The notes under the pieces are model-generated. The model had not been told where the DNA came from. It did not search any database and saw only the letters and a program-made list of their open reading frames with translations. A program made the translations under genes and the position numbers. Shown here piece by piece: positions 26,138 through 40,253 of a stretch of DNA of 64,000 nucleotides; the first letter of the stretch is position 1; every line of letters begins with the position of its first letter. This DNA comes from Leptidea sinapis (Eukaryota > Arthropoda > Insecta > Lepidoptera > Pieridae): the NCBI RefSeq assembly GCF_905404315.1, contig NC_066292.1, positions 3,720,001-3,784,000 of the forward strand. Reading direction: 5' to 3'.

Positions 26138-26842
26138 GGCAGCCATCTTGGATTTGAAAAATGATCACAAAAACGTTCTCTGCACCCTCGAGAACCTCGG
26201 ATACGATACCCATAACGTAGTTATCATAATTTTGAGCGGCGGCCATCTCGGATTTAAAAATGATCCCAAAATTGTTTTCTGCACCCTCGAGAACCTCGGA
26301 CACGATATCCATATTGCTGAAAACATAGTTGTTTGCGGCAGCCCTTTTGGATTTCAAAAATGATCACAGAATTTTTCTCTGCACCCTCGAGAACTTCGGA
26401 TACGATACCAATAATGTTGTTATCATAATTTTGAGCGGCGGCCATCTTGGATTTGAAAACTGATCACAAAATCTTTCTCTGCACCCTCGAGAACCGCGGG
26501 TACGATATCCATATTGCTGAAATAATAATTTTGTGCGGCGGCCATCTTGGATTTGAAAAATGATCACCAAATCGTTCTCTGCACCCTGGAGAACCTCGGG
26601 TACGATATCCATATGGATATCGTTTGATGATTTCATAATTTTGTGGAGCGGCCATCTTGTATTTGAAAAATTATCACAAAACCGTTCTCTGCACCCTCGA
26701 GAATCTCTGATACGATGGCGATAATGTAGTTATCAAACTTTTGAGCGGCGGCCATCTTGGATTTGAAAACTGATCACAACATCTTTCTCTGCACCCTCGA
26801 GAACCAAGGATACGATACCCAAAATGTAGTTATCATAATTTT
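26138..26842 (+). repeat. Satellite spacer between the two 8.9-kb units
   Basis: About seven monomers that are not repeated after copy B. They resemble the 7.5-8.0 kb and 23.5-23.9 kb monomers and include a degenerate copy of the palindrome (26602-26623). Confidence 0.7.
26602..26623. repeat. Degenerate palindrome, third occurrence (22 bp)
   Basis: The outer base pair is lost (CGTTTGATGA instead of CGTATGCTGA), leaving a perfect 22-bp core. Confidence 0.9.
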
Positions 26843-29800
26843 GAGCGGCGGCCATCTTGGATTTCAAAAATGATCACAAAATCGTTCTGTGGACTCTCGA
26901 GAACCTCGGATACGATACCCATATTTTTATGATCATAATCTTGCACGGCAGCCATCTTGGATTTGAAAATTGATCAAAAAAACGTTCTCTGCACCCTCGA
27001 GAACCTCGGATACGATACCCATAATGTAGTTATCATAATTTTGAGCGGCGGCCATCTTGGATTTAAAAATGATACCAAAATTGTTTTCTGCACCCTCGAG
27101 AACCTCGGACAAGATATCCATATTGCTAAAATCATAATTTTATGCGGTGGCCATCTTTGATTTGAAATATGATCATCAAATCGTTCTCTGCTCCCTCGAG
27201 AACCTCGGGTACGATATCCATATTGCTGAAATCATAATTTTGTGCGGCGGTCATCTTGGATTTGAAAAATGATCACAAAATCGTTCACAGCACCCTCGAG
27301 AGCCTCGTAAACGATATCCATATTGCTGAAATCATAATTTTGTGCGGCGGCCGTCTTGGATTTGAAATATGATCACCAAATCGTTCTCTGCACCCTCGAG
27401 AATCTCGGACACGAAATCCATATTGCTGAAATCATAATTTTAAGCGGCGGCCATCTTTGATTTGAAAAATGATCACGAAATCGTTTTCTGCTCCCTCGAG
27501 AACCTCGGGTACGATATCCATATTGCTGAAATCATAATTTTGTGCGGCGGCCATCTTGGATTTGAAAAATAATCACAAAATCGTTCTCAGCACCCTCGAG
27601 AGCCTCGGACACGATATCCATATTGCTGAAATCATAATTTTGTGCGGCGGCCATCATGGATTTGAAAAATGATCACAAAATCGTTCTCAGCACCCTCGAG
27701 AACCTCTGATACGATACCCATAATGTAGTTATCATACTTTTGAGCCGCGGCCATCTTGGATTTGACAAATGATCACAAAATAGTTCTCTGCACCTTCGTG
27801 AACCTCGGATACTATACCCACAACGTAGTTATCATAATTTTGAGCGGCGGCCATCTTCGATTTGAAAAATTATCACAAAAAGTTCTAAGCACCCTCGAGA
27901 ACCTCGGATACGATACCCATAATGTAGTTACCATAATTTTGAGCGGCGGCCATCTTGGATTTCAAAAATGATCACAAAATCGTTCTGTGCACTCTCGAGA
28001 ACCTCGGATACGATACCCATATTTTTATGATCATAATCTTGCACGGCAGCCATCTTGGATTTGAAAAATGATCACAAAAACGTTCTCTGCACCCTCGAGA
28101 ACCTCGGATACGATTCCCATAATGTAGTTATCATAATTTTGAGCGGCGGCCATCTCGGATTAAAAAATGATCCCAAAATTGTTTTCTGCACCCTCGCGAA
28201 CCTCGGACACGATATCCATATTGCTGAAAACATAGTTGTTTGTGGCAGCCCTTTTGGATTTCAAAAATGATCACAGAATTTTTCTCTGCACCCTCGAGAA
28301 CTTCGGATACGATACCAATAATGTTGTTATCATACTTTTGAGCGGCGGCCATCTTGGATTTGAAAACTGATCACAAAATCTTTCTCTGCACCCTCGAGAA
28401 CCTCGGATACGATACCCATAATGTAGTTATCATTATTTTGAGCGGCGGCACTCTCGGATTTAAAAATGATCACAAAATCGTTCTCTGCACCCTCGAGAAC
28501 CTCGGATACGAAACCCATAATGTAGTAATCATAATTTTGAGCGGCGGCCATCTCGGATTTAAAAATGATCCCAAAATTGTTTTCTGCACCCTCGAGAACC
28601 TCGGGTACGATATCCATATTGCTGAAATCATAATTTTGTGCGGAAGCCATCTTGGATTTGAAAAATGATCACAAAATCGTTCTCAGCACCCTCGAGAACC
28701 TCTGATACGATAGCCATAATGTAGTTATCATACTTTTGAGCAGCGGCCATCTTGGATTTGAAAACTGATCACAAAATCTTTCTCTGCACCCTCGAGAACC
28801 TAGGAAACGATACCCATAATCTAGTAATCATACTTTTGAGCGGCGGCCATCTTGGATTTAAAAATGATCCCAAAATCGTTCTGTGCACTCTCGAGAACCT
28901 CGGATGCGATAGCCATATTTTTGTGATCATAGTCTTGCACGGCGGCCATCTCGGATTTGAAAATGATCAGAAAATCGTTCTGTGAACTCTCGAGAACCTC
29001 GGACACGATACCCATATTTTTATGATCATAATCTTGCACAGCAGCCATCTTGGATTAGAAAAATGATCACAAAAACGTTCTCTGCACCCTCGAGAACCTC
29101 GGATACGACACCCATAATGTAGTTATCATAATTTTGAGCGGCAGCCATCTCGGATTTAAAAATGATCCCAAAATTGTTTTCTGCACCCTCGAGAACCTCG
29201 GACACGATATCCATATTGCTGAAAACATAATTGTTTGCGGCAGCCCTCTTGGATTTCAAAAATGATCACAAAAACGTTCTCTGCACCCTCGAGAACCTCG
29301 GAAACGATTTCCATATTGCTAAAATCATAATTTTGTGCGGCGGCCATCTTGGATTTGAAAATTGATCACCAAATGGTTCTCTGCACCCTCGAGAACCTCG
29401 GGTACGATATCCATATTGCTGAAATCACAATTTTGTGCGACGGCCATCTTCGATTTGAAAAATGTTCAGAAAATCGTTCTCTGCACCCTCGAGAACCTCG
29501 GATCCGATACCCATAATGTAGTTATCATTATTTTGAGCGGCGGCACTCTCGGATTTAAAAATGATCACAAAATCGTTCTCTGCACCCTCGAGAACCTCGG
29601 ATACGAAACCCATAATGTAGTAATCATAATTTTGAGCGGCGGCCATCTCGGATTTAAAAATGATCCCAAAATTGTTTTCTGCACCCTCGAGAACCTCGGG
29701 TACGATATCCATATTGCTGAAATCATAATTTTGTGCGGAAGCCATCTTGGATTTGAAAAATGATCACAAAATCGTTCTCAGCACCCTCGAGAACCTCTGA

Positions 29801-32800
29801 TACGATAGCCATAATGTAGTTATCATACTTTTGAGCAGCGGCCATCTTGGATTTGAAAACTGATCACAAAATCTTTCTCTGCACCCTCGAGAACCTAGGA
29901 TACGATACCCATAATCTAGTTATCATACTTTTGAGCGGCGGCCAACTTGGATTTAAAAATGATCCCAAAATCGTTCTGTGCACTCTCGAGAACCTCGGAT
30001 GCGATAGCCATATTTTTGTGATCATAGTCTTGCACGGCGGCCAACTCGGATTTAAAAATGATCATAAAATTATTTTCTGCACCCTCGAGAACCTCAGACA
30101 CGATATCCATATTGCTGAAAACATTATTGTTTGCGGCTGCCCTCTTGAATTTCAAAAATGATCACCAAATCGTTCTCTGCACCCTCGAGAACCTCTGATA
30201 CGATAGCGATAATGTAGTTATCAAACTTTTGAGCGGCGGCCATCTTGGATTTGAAAACTGATCACAAAATCTTTCTCTGCACCCTCGAGAACCTAGGATA
30301 CGATACCCATACTCTAGTTATCATACTTTTGAGCGGCGGCCATCTCGGATTTAAAAATGATCCCAAAATCGTTCTGTGCACTCTCGAGAACCTCGGATGC
30401 GATAGCCATATTTTTGTGATCATAGTCTTGCACGGCGGCCAACTCGGATTTTAAAATGATCATAAAATTATTTTCTGCACCCTCGAGAACCTCGGGTACG
30501 ATATCCATGTTGCTGAAATGATAATTCTGTGCGGCGGCCATCTCGGATTTGAAAATGATCAGAAAATCGTTCTGTGAACTCTTGAGAACCTCGGATACGA
30601 TACCCATATTTTTATGATCATAATCTTGCACAGCAGCCATCTTGGATTAGAAAAATGATCACAAAAACGTTCTCTGCACCCTCGAGAACCTCGGATACGA
30701 CACCCATAATGTAGTTATCATAATTTTGAGCGGCGGCCATCTCGGATTTAAAAATGATCCCAAAATTGTTTTCTGCACCCTCGAGAACCTCGGACACGAT
30801 ATCCATATTGCTGAAAACATTATTGTTTGCGGCAGCCCTCTTGGATTTCAAAAATGATCACAGAATTGTTCTCTGCACCCTCGAGAACCTCGGAAACGAT
30901 TTCCAAATTGCTAAAATCATAATTTTGTGCGGCGGCCATCTTGAATTTGAAAAATGATCACCAAATGGTTCTCTGCACCCTCGAGAACCTCGGGTACGAT
31001 ATCCATATTGCTGAAATCACAATTTTGTGCGACGGCCATCTTCGATTTGAAAAATGTTCAGAAAATCGTTCTCTGCACCCTCGAGAACCTCGGATACGAT
31101 ACCCATAATGTAGTTATCATTATTTTGAGCGGCGGCACTCTCGGATTTAAAAATGATCACAAAATCGTTCTCTGCACCCTCGAGAACCTCGGATACGAAA
31201 CCCATAATGTAGTAATCATAATTTTGAGCGGCGGCCATCTCGGATTTAAAAATGATCCCAAAATTGTTTTCTGCACCCTCGAGAACCTCGGGTACGATAT
31301 CCATATTGCTGAAATCATAATTTTGTGCGGAAGCCATCTTGGATTTGAAAAATGATCACAAAATCGTTCTCAGCACCCTCGAGAACCTCTGATACGATAG
31401 CCATAATGTAGTTATCATACTTTTGAGCAGCGGCCATCTTGGATTTGAAAACTGATCACAAAATCTTTCTCTGCACCCTCGAGAACCTAGGATACGATAC
31501 CCATAATCTAGTTATCATACTTTTGAGCGGCGGCCATCTTGGATTTAAAAATGATCCCAAAATCGTTCTGTGCACTCTCGAGAACCTCAGATGCGATAGC
31601 CATATTTTTGTGATCATAGTCTTGCACGGCGGCCATCTCGGATTTGAAAATGATCAGAAAATCGTTCTGTGAACTCTCGAGAACCTCGGATACGATACCC
31701 ATATTTTTATGATCATAATCTTGCACAGCAGCCATCTTGGATTAGAAAAATGATCACAAAAACGTTCTCTGCACCCTCGAGAACCTCGGATACGACACCC
31801 ATAATGTAGTTATCATAATTTTGAGCGGCGGCCATCTCGGATTTAAAAATGATCCCAAAATTGTTTTCTGCACCCTCGAGAACCTCGGACACGATATCCA
31901 TATTGCTGAAAACATAATTGTTTGCGGCAGCCCTCTTGAAATTCAAAAATGATCACAGAATTGTTCTCTGCACCATCGAGAACCTCGGATACGATACCCA
32001 TAATGTAGTTATCATAATTTTGAGCGGCGGCCATCTTCGATTTGAAAAATTATCACAAAAAGTTCTAAGCACCCTCGAGAACCTCGGACACGATACCCAT
32101 AATGTAATAATCATAAGTTTGAGCGGCGGCCCTCTCGGATTTGAAATTGATCACAAAACCGTTCTCTGCACAATCGAGAACCTCGGATACGATACCCATA
32201 GTGTAGTTATCATACTTTTGAGCCGCGGCCATCTTGGATTTGAAAAATGATCACAAAATGGTTCTCTGCACCTTCGTGAACCTCGGATAAGATACCCATA
32301 ACGTAGTTATCATAATTTTGAGCGGCGGCCATCTTGGATTTCAAAAATGATCACAAAATCGTTCTGTGCACTCTCGAGAACCTCGGATACGATACCCATA
32401 TTTTTATGATCATAATCTTGCACAGCAGCCATCTTGGATTTAAAAATGATCACAAAATCGTTCTCTGCACCCTCGAGAACCTCGGATACAAAACCCATAA
32501 TGTAGTAATCATAATTTTGAGCGGCGGCCATCTCGGATTTAAAAATGATCCCAAAATTGTTTTCTGCACCCTCGAAAACCTCGGGTACGATATCCATATT
32601 GCTGAAATCATAATTTTGTGCGGAAGCCATCTTGGATTTGAAAAATGATCACAAAATCGTTCTCAGCACCCTCGAGAACCTCTGAAACGATAGCCATAAT
32701 GTAGTTATCATACTTTTGAGCAGCGGCCATCTTGGATTTGAAAACTGATCACAAAATCTTTCTCTGCACCCTCGAGAACCTAGGATACGATACCCATATT

Positions 32801-33283
32801 TTTATGATCATAATCTTGCACAGCAGCCATCTTGGATTTAAAAATGATCACAAAATCGTTCTCTGCACCCTCGAGAACCTCGGATACAAAACCCATAATG
32901 TAGTAATCATAATTTTGAGCGGCGGCCATCTCGGATTTAAAAATGATCCCAAAATTGTTTTCTGCACCCTCGAGAACCTCGGGTACGATATCCATATTGC
33001 TGAAATCATAATTTTGTGCGGAAGCCATCTTGGATTTGAAAAATGATCACAAAATCGTTCTCAGCACCCTCGAGAACCTCTGATACGATAGCCATAATGT
33101 AGTTATCATACTTTTGAGCAGCGGCCATCTTGGATTTGAAAACTGATCACAAAATCTTTCTCTGCACCCTCGAGAACCCCGGGTACGATATCCATATTGC
33201 TGAAATCATAATTTTGTGCGGCGGCCATCTTGGATTTGAAAAATGATCACCAAATCGTTCTCTGCACCCTGGAGAACCTCGGG

Positions 33284-33307
33284 TACGATATCCATATGGA
33301 TATCGTA
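33284..33307. repeat. Perfect 24-bp palindrome, fourth occurrence
   Basis: Lies 9588 bp after the one at 23696, so it was carried along in the duplication. Confidence 0.95.
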
Positions 33308-35098
33308 TGCTGAATTCATAATTTTGTGGAGCGGCCATCTTGTATTTGAAAAATTATCACAAAACCGTTCTCTGCACCCTCGAGAATCTCTGATACGATG
33401 GCGATAATGTAGTTATCAAACTTTTGAGCGGCGGCCATCTTGGATTTGAAAACTGATCACAACATCTTTCTCTGCACCCTCGAGAACCTAGGATACGATA
33501 CCCATACTCTAGTTATCATACTTTTGAGCGGCGGCCATCTCGGATTTTAAAATGTTCCCAAAATCGTTCTGTGCACTCTCGAGAACCTCGGATGCGATAG
33601 CCATATTTTTGTGATCATAGTCTTGCACGGCGGCCAACTCGGATTTTAAAATGATCATAAAATTATTTTCTGCACCCTCGAGAACCTCGGGTACGATATC
33701 CATATTGCTGAAATCATAATTCTGTGCGGCGGCCATCTCGGATTTGAAAATGATCAGAAAATCGTTCTGTGAACTCTCGAGAACCTCGGATACGATACCC
33801 ATATTTTTATGATCATAATCTTGCACAGCAGCCATCTTGGATTAGAAAAATGATCACAAAAACGTTCTCTGCACCCTCGAGAACCTCGGATACGACACCC
33901 ATAATGTAGTTATCATAATTTTGAGCGGCGGCCATCTCGGATTTAAAAATGATCCCAAAATTGTTTTCTGCACCCTCGAGAACCTCGGACACGATATCCA
34001 TATTGCTGAAATCATAATTTTGTGCGGCGGCCATCATTGATTTGAAAAATGATCACCAAATCGTTTTCTGCTCCCTCGAGAACCTCGGGTACGATATCCA
34101 TATTGCTGAAATCATAATTTTGTGCGGCGGCCTTCTTGGATTTGAAAAATTATCACAAAATCGTTCTCAGCACCCTCGAGAGCCTCGGACACGATATCCA
34201 TATTGCTGAAATCATAATTTTGTGCGGCGGCCATCTTGGATTTGAAATATGATCACCAAATCGTTCTCTGCACCCTCGAGAACCTCGGACACGAAATCCA
34301 TATTGCTGAAATCATAATTTTGTGCGGCGGCCATCTTCGATTTGAAAAATGTTCAGAAAATCGATCTCTGCACCCTCGAGAACCTCGGATACGATACCCA
34401 TAATGTAGTTATCATAATTTTGAGCGGCGGCACCCTCGGATTTAAAAATGATCACAAAATCGCTCTCTGCACCCTCGAGAACCTCGGATACGAAACCCAT
34501 AATGTAGTAATCATAATTTTGAGCGGCGGCCATCTCGGATTTAAAAATGATCCCAAAATTGTTTTCTGCACCCTCGAGAACCTCGGGTACGATATCCATA
34601 TTGCTGAAATCATAATTTTGTGCGGAAGCCATCTTGGATTTGAAAAATGATCACAAAATCGTTCTCAGCACCCTCGAGAACCTAGGATACGATACCCATA
34701 ATCTAGTTATCATACTTTTGAGCGGCGGCCATCTTGGATTTAAAAATGATCCCAAAATCGTTCTGTGCACTCTCGAGAACCTCGGATGCGATAGCCATAT
34801 TTTTGTGATCATAGTCTTGCACGGCGGCCAACTCGGATTTAAAAATGATCATAAAATTATTTTCTGCACCCTCGAGAACCTCAGACACGATATCCATATT
34901 GCTGAAAACATTATTGTTTGCGGCTGCCCTCTTGAATTTCAAAAATGATCACCAAATCGTTCTCTGCACCCTCGAGAACCTCGAGTACGATATCCATATT
35001 GCTGAAATCATAATTCTGTGCGGCGGCCATCTCGGATTTGAAAATGATCAGAAAATCTTTCTCTGCACCCTAGAGAACCTCGGATACGATACCTAAAA

Positions 35099-35124
35099 TG
35101 TATGTATGTATGTATGTATGTATG
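35099..35124 (+). repeat. (TATG)n microsatellite in satellite, occurrence 2
   Basis: Same position in copy B of the 8.9-kb unit as the tract at 25511 in copy A, with the same length. Confidence 0.95.
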
Positions 35125-35725
35125 CGGCGGCCATCTTTGATTTGAAAAATGATCATCAAATCGTTCTCTGCTCCCTCGAGAACCTCGGGTACGATACCCA
35201 TATTGCTGAAATCATAATTTTGTGCGGCGGTCATCTTGGATTTGAAAAATGATCACAAAATCGTTCTCAGCACCCTCGAGAGCCTCGTACACGATATCCA
35301 TATTGCTGAAATCACAATTTTGTGCGGCGGCCATCTTGGATTTGAAAAATGATCAAAAATTCGTTCTCAGCACCCTCGAGAACCTCTGATACGATACCCA
35401 TAACGTAGTTATCATAATTTTGAGCGGCGGCCATCTTCGATTTGAAAAGTGATCAGAAAATCGTTCTCTGTTCCCTCGAGAACCTCGGATACGATACCCA
35501 TAATGTTGGTATCATACTTTTGAGCGGCGGCCACCTTGGATTTGAAAACTGATCACAAAATCTTTCTCTGCATCCTAGAGAACCTCGGATACGATACCTA
35601 AAATGTAGTTATCATAATTATGAGCGGCGGCCATCTTGGAATTCAAAAATGATCACAAAATCGTTCTGTGGACTCTCGAGAACCTCGGATACGATACCCA
35701 TATTTTTATGATCATAATCTTGCAC

Positions 35726-37920
35726 AGCAGCCATCTTGGATTAGAAAAATGATCACAAAAACGTTCTCTGCACCCTCGAGAACCTCGGATACGACACCCA
35801 TAATGTAGTTATCATAATTTTGAGCGGCGGCCATATCGGATTTAAAAATGATCCCAAAATTGTTTTCTGCACCCTCGAGAACCTCGGACACGATATCCAT
35901 ATTGCTGAAAACATTATTGTTTGCGGCAGCCCTCTTGGATTTCAAAAATGATCACAGAATTGATTTCTGCACCCTCGAGAGCCTCGGACACGATATCCAT
36001 ATTGTGAAAATCATAATTTTATGCGGCGGCCATCTTTGATTTGAAAAATGATCATCAAATCGTTCTCTGCTCCCTCGAGAACCTCGGGTACGATACCCAT
36101 ATTGCTGAAATCATAATTTTGTGCGGCGGTCATCTTGGATTTGAAAAATGATCACAAAATCGTTCTCAGCACCCTCGAGAGCCTCCTACACGATATCCAT
36201 ATTGCTGAAATCATAATTTTGTGCGGCGGCCATCTTGGATTTGAAAAATGATCAAAAATTCGTTCTCAGCACCCTCGAGAACCTCTGATACGATACCCAT
36301 AATGTAGTTATCATACTTTTGAGCCGCGGCCATCTTGGATTTGAAAAATGATGACAAAATCGTTCTCTGCACCTTCGTGAACCTCGGATACGATACCCAT
36401 AACGTAGTTATCATAATTTTGAGCGGCGGCCATCTTCGATTTGAAAAGTGATCAGAAAATCGTTCTCTGTTCCCTCGAGAACCTCGGATACGATACCCAT
36501 AATGTTGGTATCATACTTTTGAGCGGCGGCCATCTTGGATTTGAAAACTGATCACAAAATCGTTCTCAGCACCCTCGAGAGCCTCGGACACGATATCCAT
36601 ATTGCTGAAATCATAATTTTGTGCGGCGGTCATCTTGGATTAGAAAAATGATCACAAAATCGTTCTCAGCACCCTCGAGAACCTCTGATACGATACCCAT
36701 AATGTAGTTATCATACTTTTGAGCCGCGGCCATCTTGGATTTGAAAAATGATCACAAAATAGTTCTCTGCACCTTCGTGAACCTCGGATACGATACCCAT
36801 ATTTTTATGATCATAATCTTGCACGGCAGCCATCTTGGATTTGAAAAATGATCACAAAAACGTTCTCTGCACCCTCGAGAACCTCGGATACGATTCCCAT
36901 AATGTAGTTATCATAATTTTGAGCGGCGGCCATCTCGGATTTAAAAATGATCCCAAAATTGTTTTCTGCACCCTCGAGAACCTCGGACACGATATCCATA
37001 TTGCTGAAAACATAGTTGTTTGCGGCAGCCCTTTTGGATTTCAAAAATGATCACAGAATTTCTCTCTGCACCCTCGAGAACTTCGGATACGATACCAATA
37101 ATGTTGTTATCATACTTTTGAGCGGCGGCCATCTTGGATTTGAAAACTGATCACAAAATCTTTCTCTGCACCCTCGAGAACCGCGGGTACGATATCCATA
37201 TTGCTGAAATCATAATTTTGTGCGGCGGCCATCTTGGATTTGAAAAATGTTCACCAAATCGTTCTCTGCACCCTCGAGAACCTCTGATACTATAGCGATA
37301 ATGTAGTTATCAAACTTTTGAGCGGCGGCCATCTCGGATTTGAATATGATCAGAAAATCGTTCTCTGCACCCTAGAGAACCTAGGATACGATACCCATAC
37401 TCTAGTTATCATACTTTTGAGCGGCGGCCATCTCGGATTTAAAAATGATACCAAAATCGTTCTGTGCACTCTCGAGAACCTCGGATGCAATAGCCATATT
37501 TTTGTGATCATAGTCTTGCACGGCGGCCAACTCGGATTTTAAAATGATCATAAAATTATTTTCTGCACCCTCGAGAACCTCGGGTACGATATCCATATTG
37601 CTGAAATCATAATTCTGTGCGGCGGCTATCTCGGATTTGAAAATGATCAGAAAATCGTTCTGTGAACTCAGAACTGAACCGAACCGAACCGAACTGAACC
37701 GAGATCTGAGAACCTCGGATACGACACCCATAATGTAGTTATCATAATTTTGAGCGGCGGCCATCTCGGATTTAAAAATGATCCCAAAATTGTTTTCTGC
37801 ACCCTCGAGAACCTCGGACACGATATCCATATTGCTGAAAACATAATTGTTTGCGGCAGCCCTCTTGGATTACAAAAATGATCACAGAATTGTTCTCTGC
37901 ACCCTCGAGAACCTAGGATA
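35726..37920 (+). repeat. Mosaic satellite segment with an unusual insertion
   Basis: Mixed monomers without a long tandem period. At about 37668-37709 the CTCGAG core of one monomer is replaced by a GAACC/GAACT pentamer-like stretch. Confidence 0.7.
37668..37709 (+). repeat. GAACC/GAACT-type pentamer insertion in a monomer
   Basis: After TTCTGTGAACTC the expected TCGAGAACCTCGG is replaced by about 40 bases of GAACC/GAACT-like pentamers ending in GAGATCT. The monomer then resumes at GAGAACCTCGG. This is the only such sequence I found in the array. Confidence 0.85.
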
Positions 37921-38728
37921 CGATACCCATATTTTTATGATCATAATCTTGCACAGCAGCCATCTTGGATTTAAAAATGATCACAAAATCGTTCTCTGCA
38001 CCCTCGAGAACCTCGGATACAAAACCCATAATGTAGTAATCATAATTTTGAGCGGCGGCCATCTCGGATTTAAAAATGATCCCAAAATTGTTTTCTGCAC
38101 CCTCGAGAACCTCGGGTACGATATCCATATTGCTGAAATCATAATTTTGTGCGGAAGCCATCTTGGATTTGAAAAATGATCACAAAATCGTTCTCAGCAC
38201 CCTCGAGAACCTCTGATACGATAGCCATAATGTAGTTATCATACTTTTGAGCAGCGGCCATCTTGGATTTGAAAACTGATCACAAAATCTTTCTCTGCAC
38301 CCTCGAGAACCTAGGATACGATACCCATAATCTAGTTATCATACTTTTGAGCGGCGGCCATCTTGGATTTAAAAATGATCCCAAAATCGTTCTGTGCACT
38401 CTCGAGAACCTCGGATGCGATAGCCATATTTTTGTGATCATAGTCTTGCACGGCGGCCAACTCAGATTTAAAAATGATCATAAAATTATTTTCTGCACCC
38501 TCGAGAACCTCAGACACGATATCCATATTGCTGAAAACATTATTGTTTGCGGCTGCCCTCTTGAATTTCAAAAATGATCACCAAATCGTTCTCTGCACCC
38601 TCGAGAACCTCGAGTACGATATCCATATTGCTGAAATCATAATTCTGTGCGGCGGCCATCTCGGATTTGAAAATGATCAGAAAATCTTTCTCTGCACCCT
38701 AGAGAACCTCGGATACGATACCTAAAAT

Positions 38729-38753
38729 GTATGTATGTATGTATGTATGTATG
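38729..38753 (+). repeat. (TATG)n microsatellite, 1500-bp unit copy 1
   Basis: Tetranucleotide run at the end of a GATACCTAAAATG monomer. Counterparts in the other copies lie at 40229, 41729 and 42935. Confidence 0.95.
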
Positions 38754-40228
38754 CGGCGGCCATCTTTGATTTGAAAAATGATCATCAAATCGTTCTCTGC
38801 TCCCTCGAGAACCTCGGGTACGATACCCATATTGCTGAAATCATAATTTTGTGCGGCGGTCATCTTGGATTTGAAAAATGATCACAAAATCGTTCTCAGC
38901 ACCCTCGAGAGCCTCGTACACGATATCCATATTGCTGAAATCATAATTTTGTGCGGCGGCCATCTTGGATTTGAAAAATGATCAAAAATTCGTTCTCAGC
39001 ACCCTCGAGAACCTCTGATACGATACCCATAATGTAGTTATCATACTTTTGAGCCGCGGCCATCTTGGATTTGAAAAATGATCACAAAATCGTTCTCTGC
39101 ACCTTCGTGAACCTCGGATACGATACCCATAACGTAGTTATCATAATTTTGAGCGGCGGCCATCTTCGATTTGAAAAGTGATCAGAAAATCGTTCTCTGT
39201 TCCCTCGAAAACCTCGGATACGATACCCATAATGTTGGTATCATACTTTTGAGCGGCGGCCATCTTGGATTTGAAAACTGATCACAAAATCTTTCTCTGC
39301 ACCCTAGAGAACCTCGGATACGATACATAAAATGTAGTTATCATAATTATGAGCGGCGGCCATCTTGGAATTCAAAAATGATCACAAAATCGTTCTGTGC
39401 ACTCTCGAGAACCTCGGATACGATACCCATATTTTTATGATCATAATCTTGCACAGCAGCCATCTTGGATTTAAAAATGATCACAAAATCGTTCTCTGCA
39501 CCCTCGAGAACCTCGGATACAAAACCCATAATGTAGTAATCATAATTTTGAGCGGCGGCCATCTCGGATTTAAAAATGATCCCAAAATTGTTTTCTGCAC
39601 CCTCGAAAACCTCGGGTACGATATCCATATTGCTGAAATCATAATTTTGTGCGGAAGCCATCTTGGATTTGAAAAATGATCACAAAATCGTTCTCAGCAC
39701 CCTCGAGAACATCTGATACGATAGCCATAATGTAGTTATCATACTTTTGAGCAGCGGCCATCTTGGATTTGAAAACTGATCACAAAATCTTTCTCTGCAC
39801 CCTCGAGAACCTAGGATACGATACCCATAATCTAGTTATCATACTTTTGAGCGGCGGCCATCTTGGATTTAAAAATGATCCCAAAATCGTTCTGTGCACT
39901 CTCGAGAACCTCGGATGCGATAGCCATATTTTTGTGATCATAGTCTTGCACGGCGGCCAACTCAGATTTAAAAATGATCATAAAATTATTTTCTGCACCC
40001 TCGAGAACCTCAGACACGATATCCATATTGCTGAAAACATTATTGTTTGCGGCTGCCCTCTTGAATTTCAAAAATGATCACCAAATCGTTCTCTGCACCC
40101 TCGAGAACCTCGAGTACGATATCCATATTGCTGAAATCATAATTCTGTGCGGCGGCCATCTCGGATTTGAAAATGATCAGAAAATCTTTCTCTGCACCCT
40201 AGAGAACCTCGGATACGATACCTAAAAT

Positions 40229-40253
40229 GTATGTATGTATGTATGTATGTATG
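40229..40253 (+). repeat. (TATG)n microsatellite, 1500-bp unit copy 2
   Basis: Exactly 1500 bp after the tract at 38729, with the same length. Confidence 0.95.

Larger units (their letters stand above)
26843..35725 (+). repeat. About 8.9-kb higher-order unit, copy B
   Basis: Second copy of 17256-26137. It ends near the C-type monomer at about 35.70 kb, where it switches to GCACAGCAGCC whereas copy A continues with GCACGGCAGCC. Its first 1.7 kb is a third version of the end of the 5383-bp unit and keeps the consensus base where the two 5383-bp copies share a variant (27647, 28151). Confidence 0.85.
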
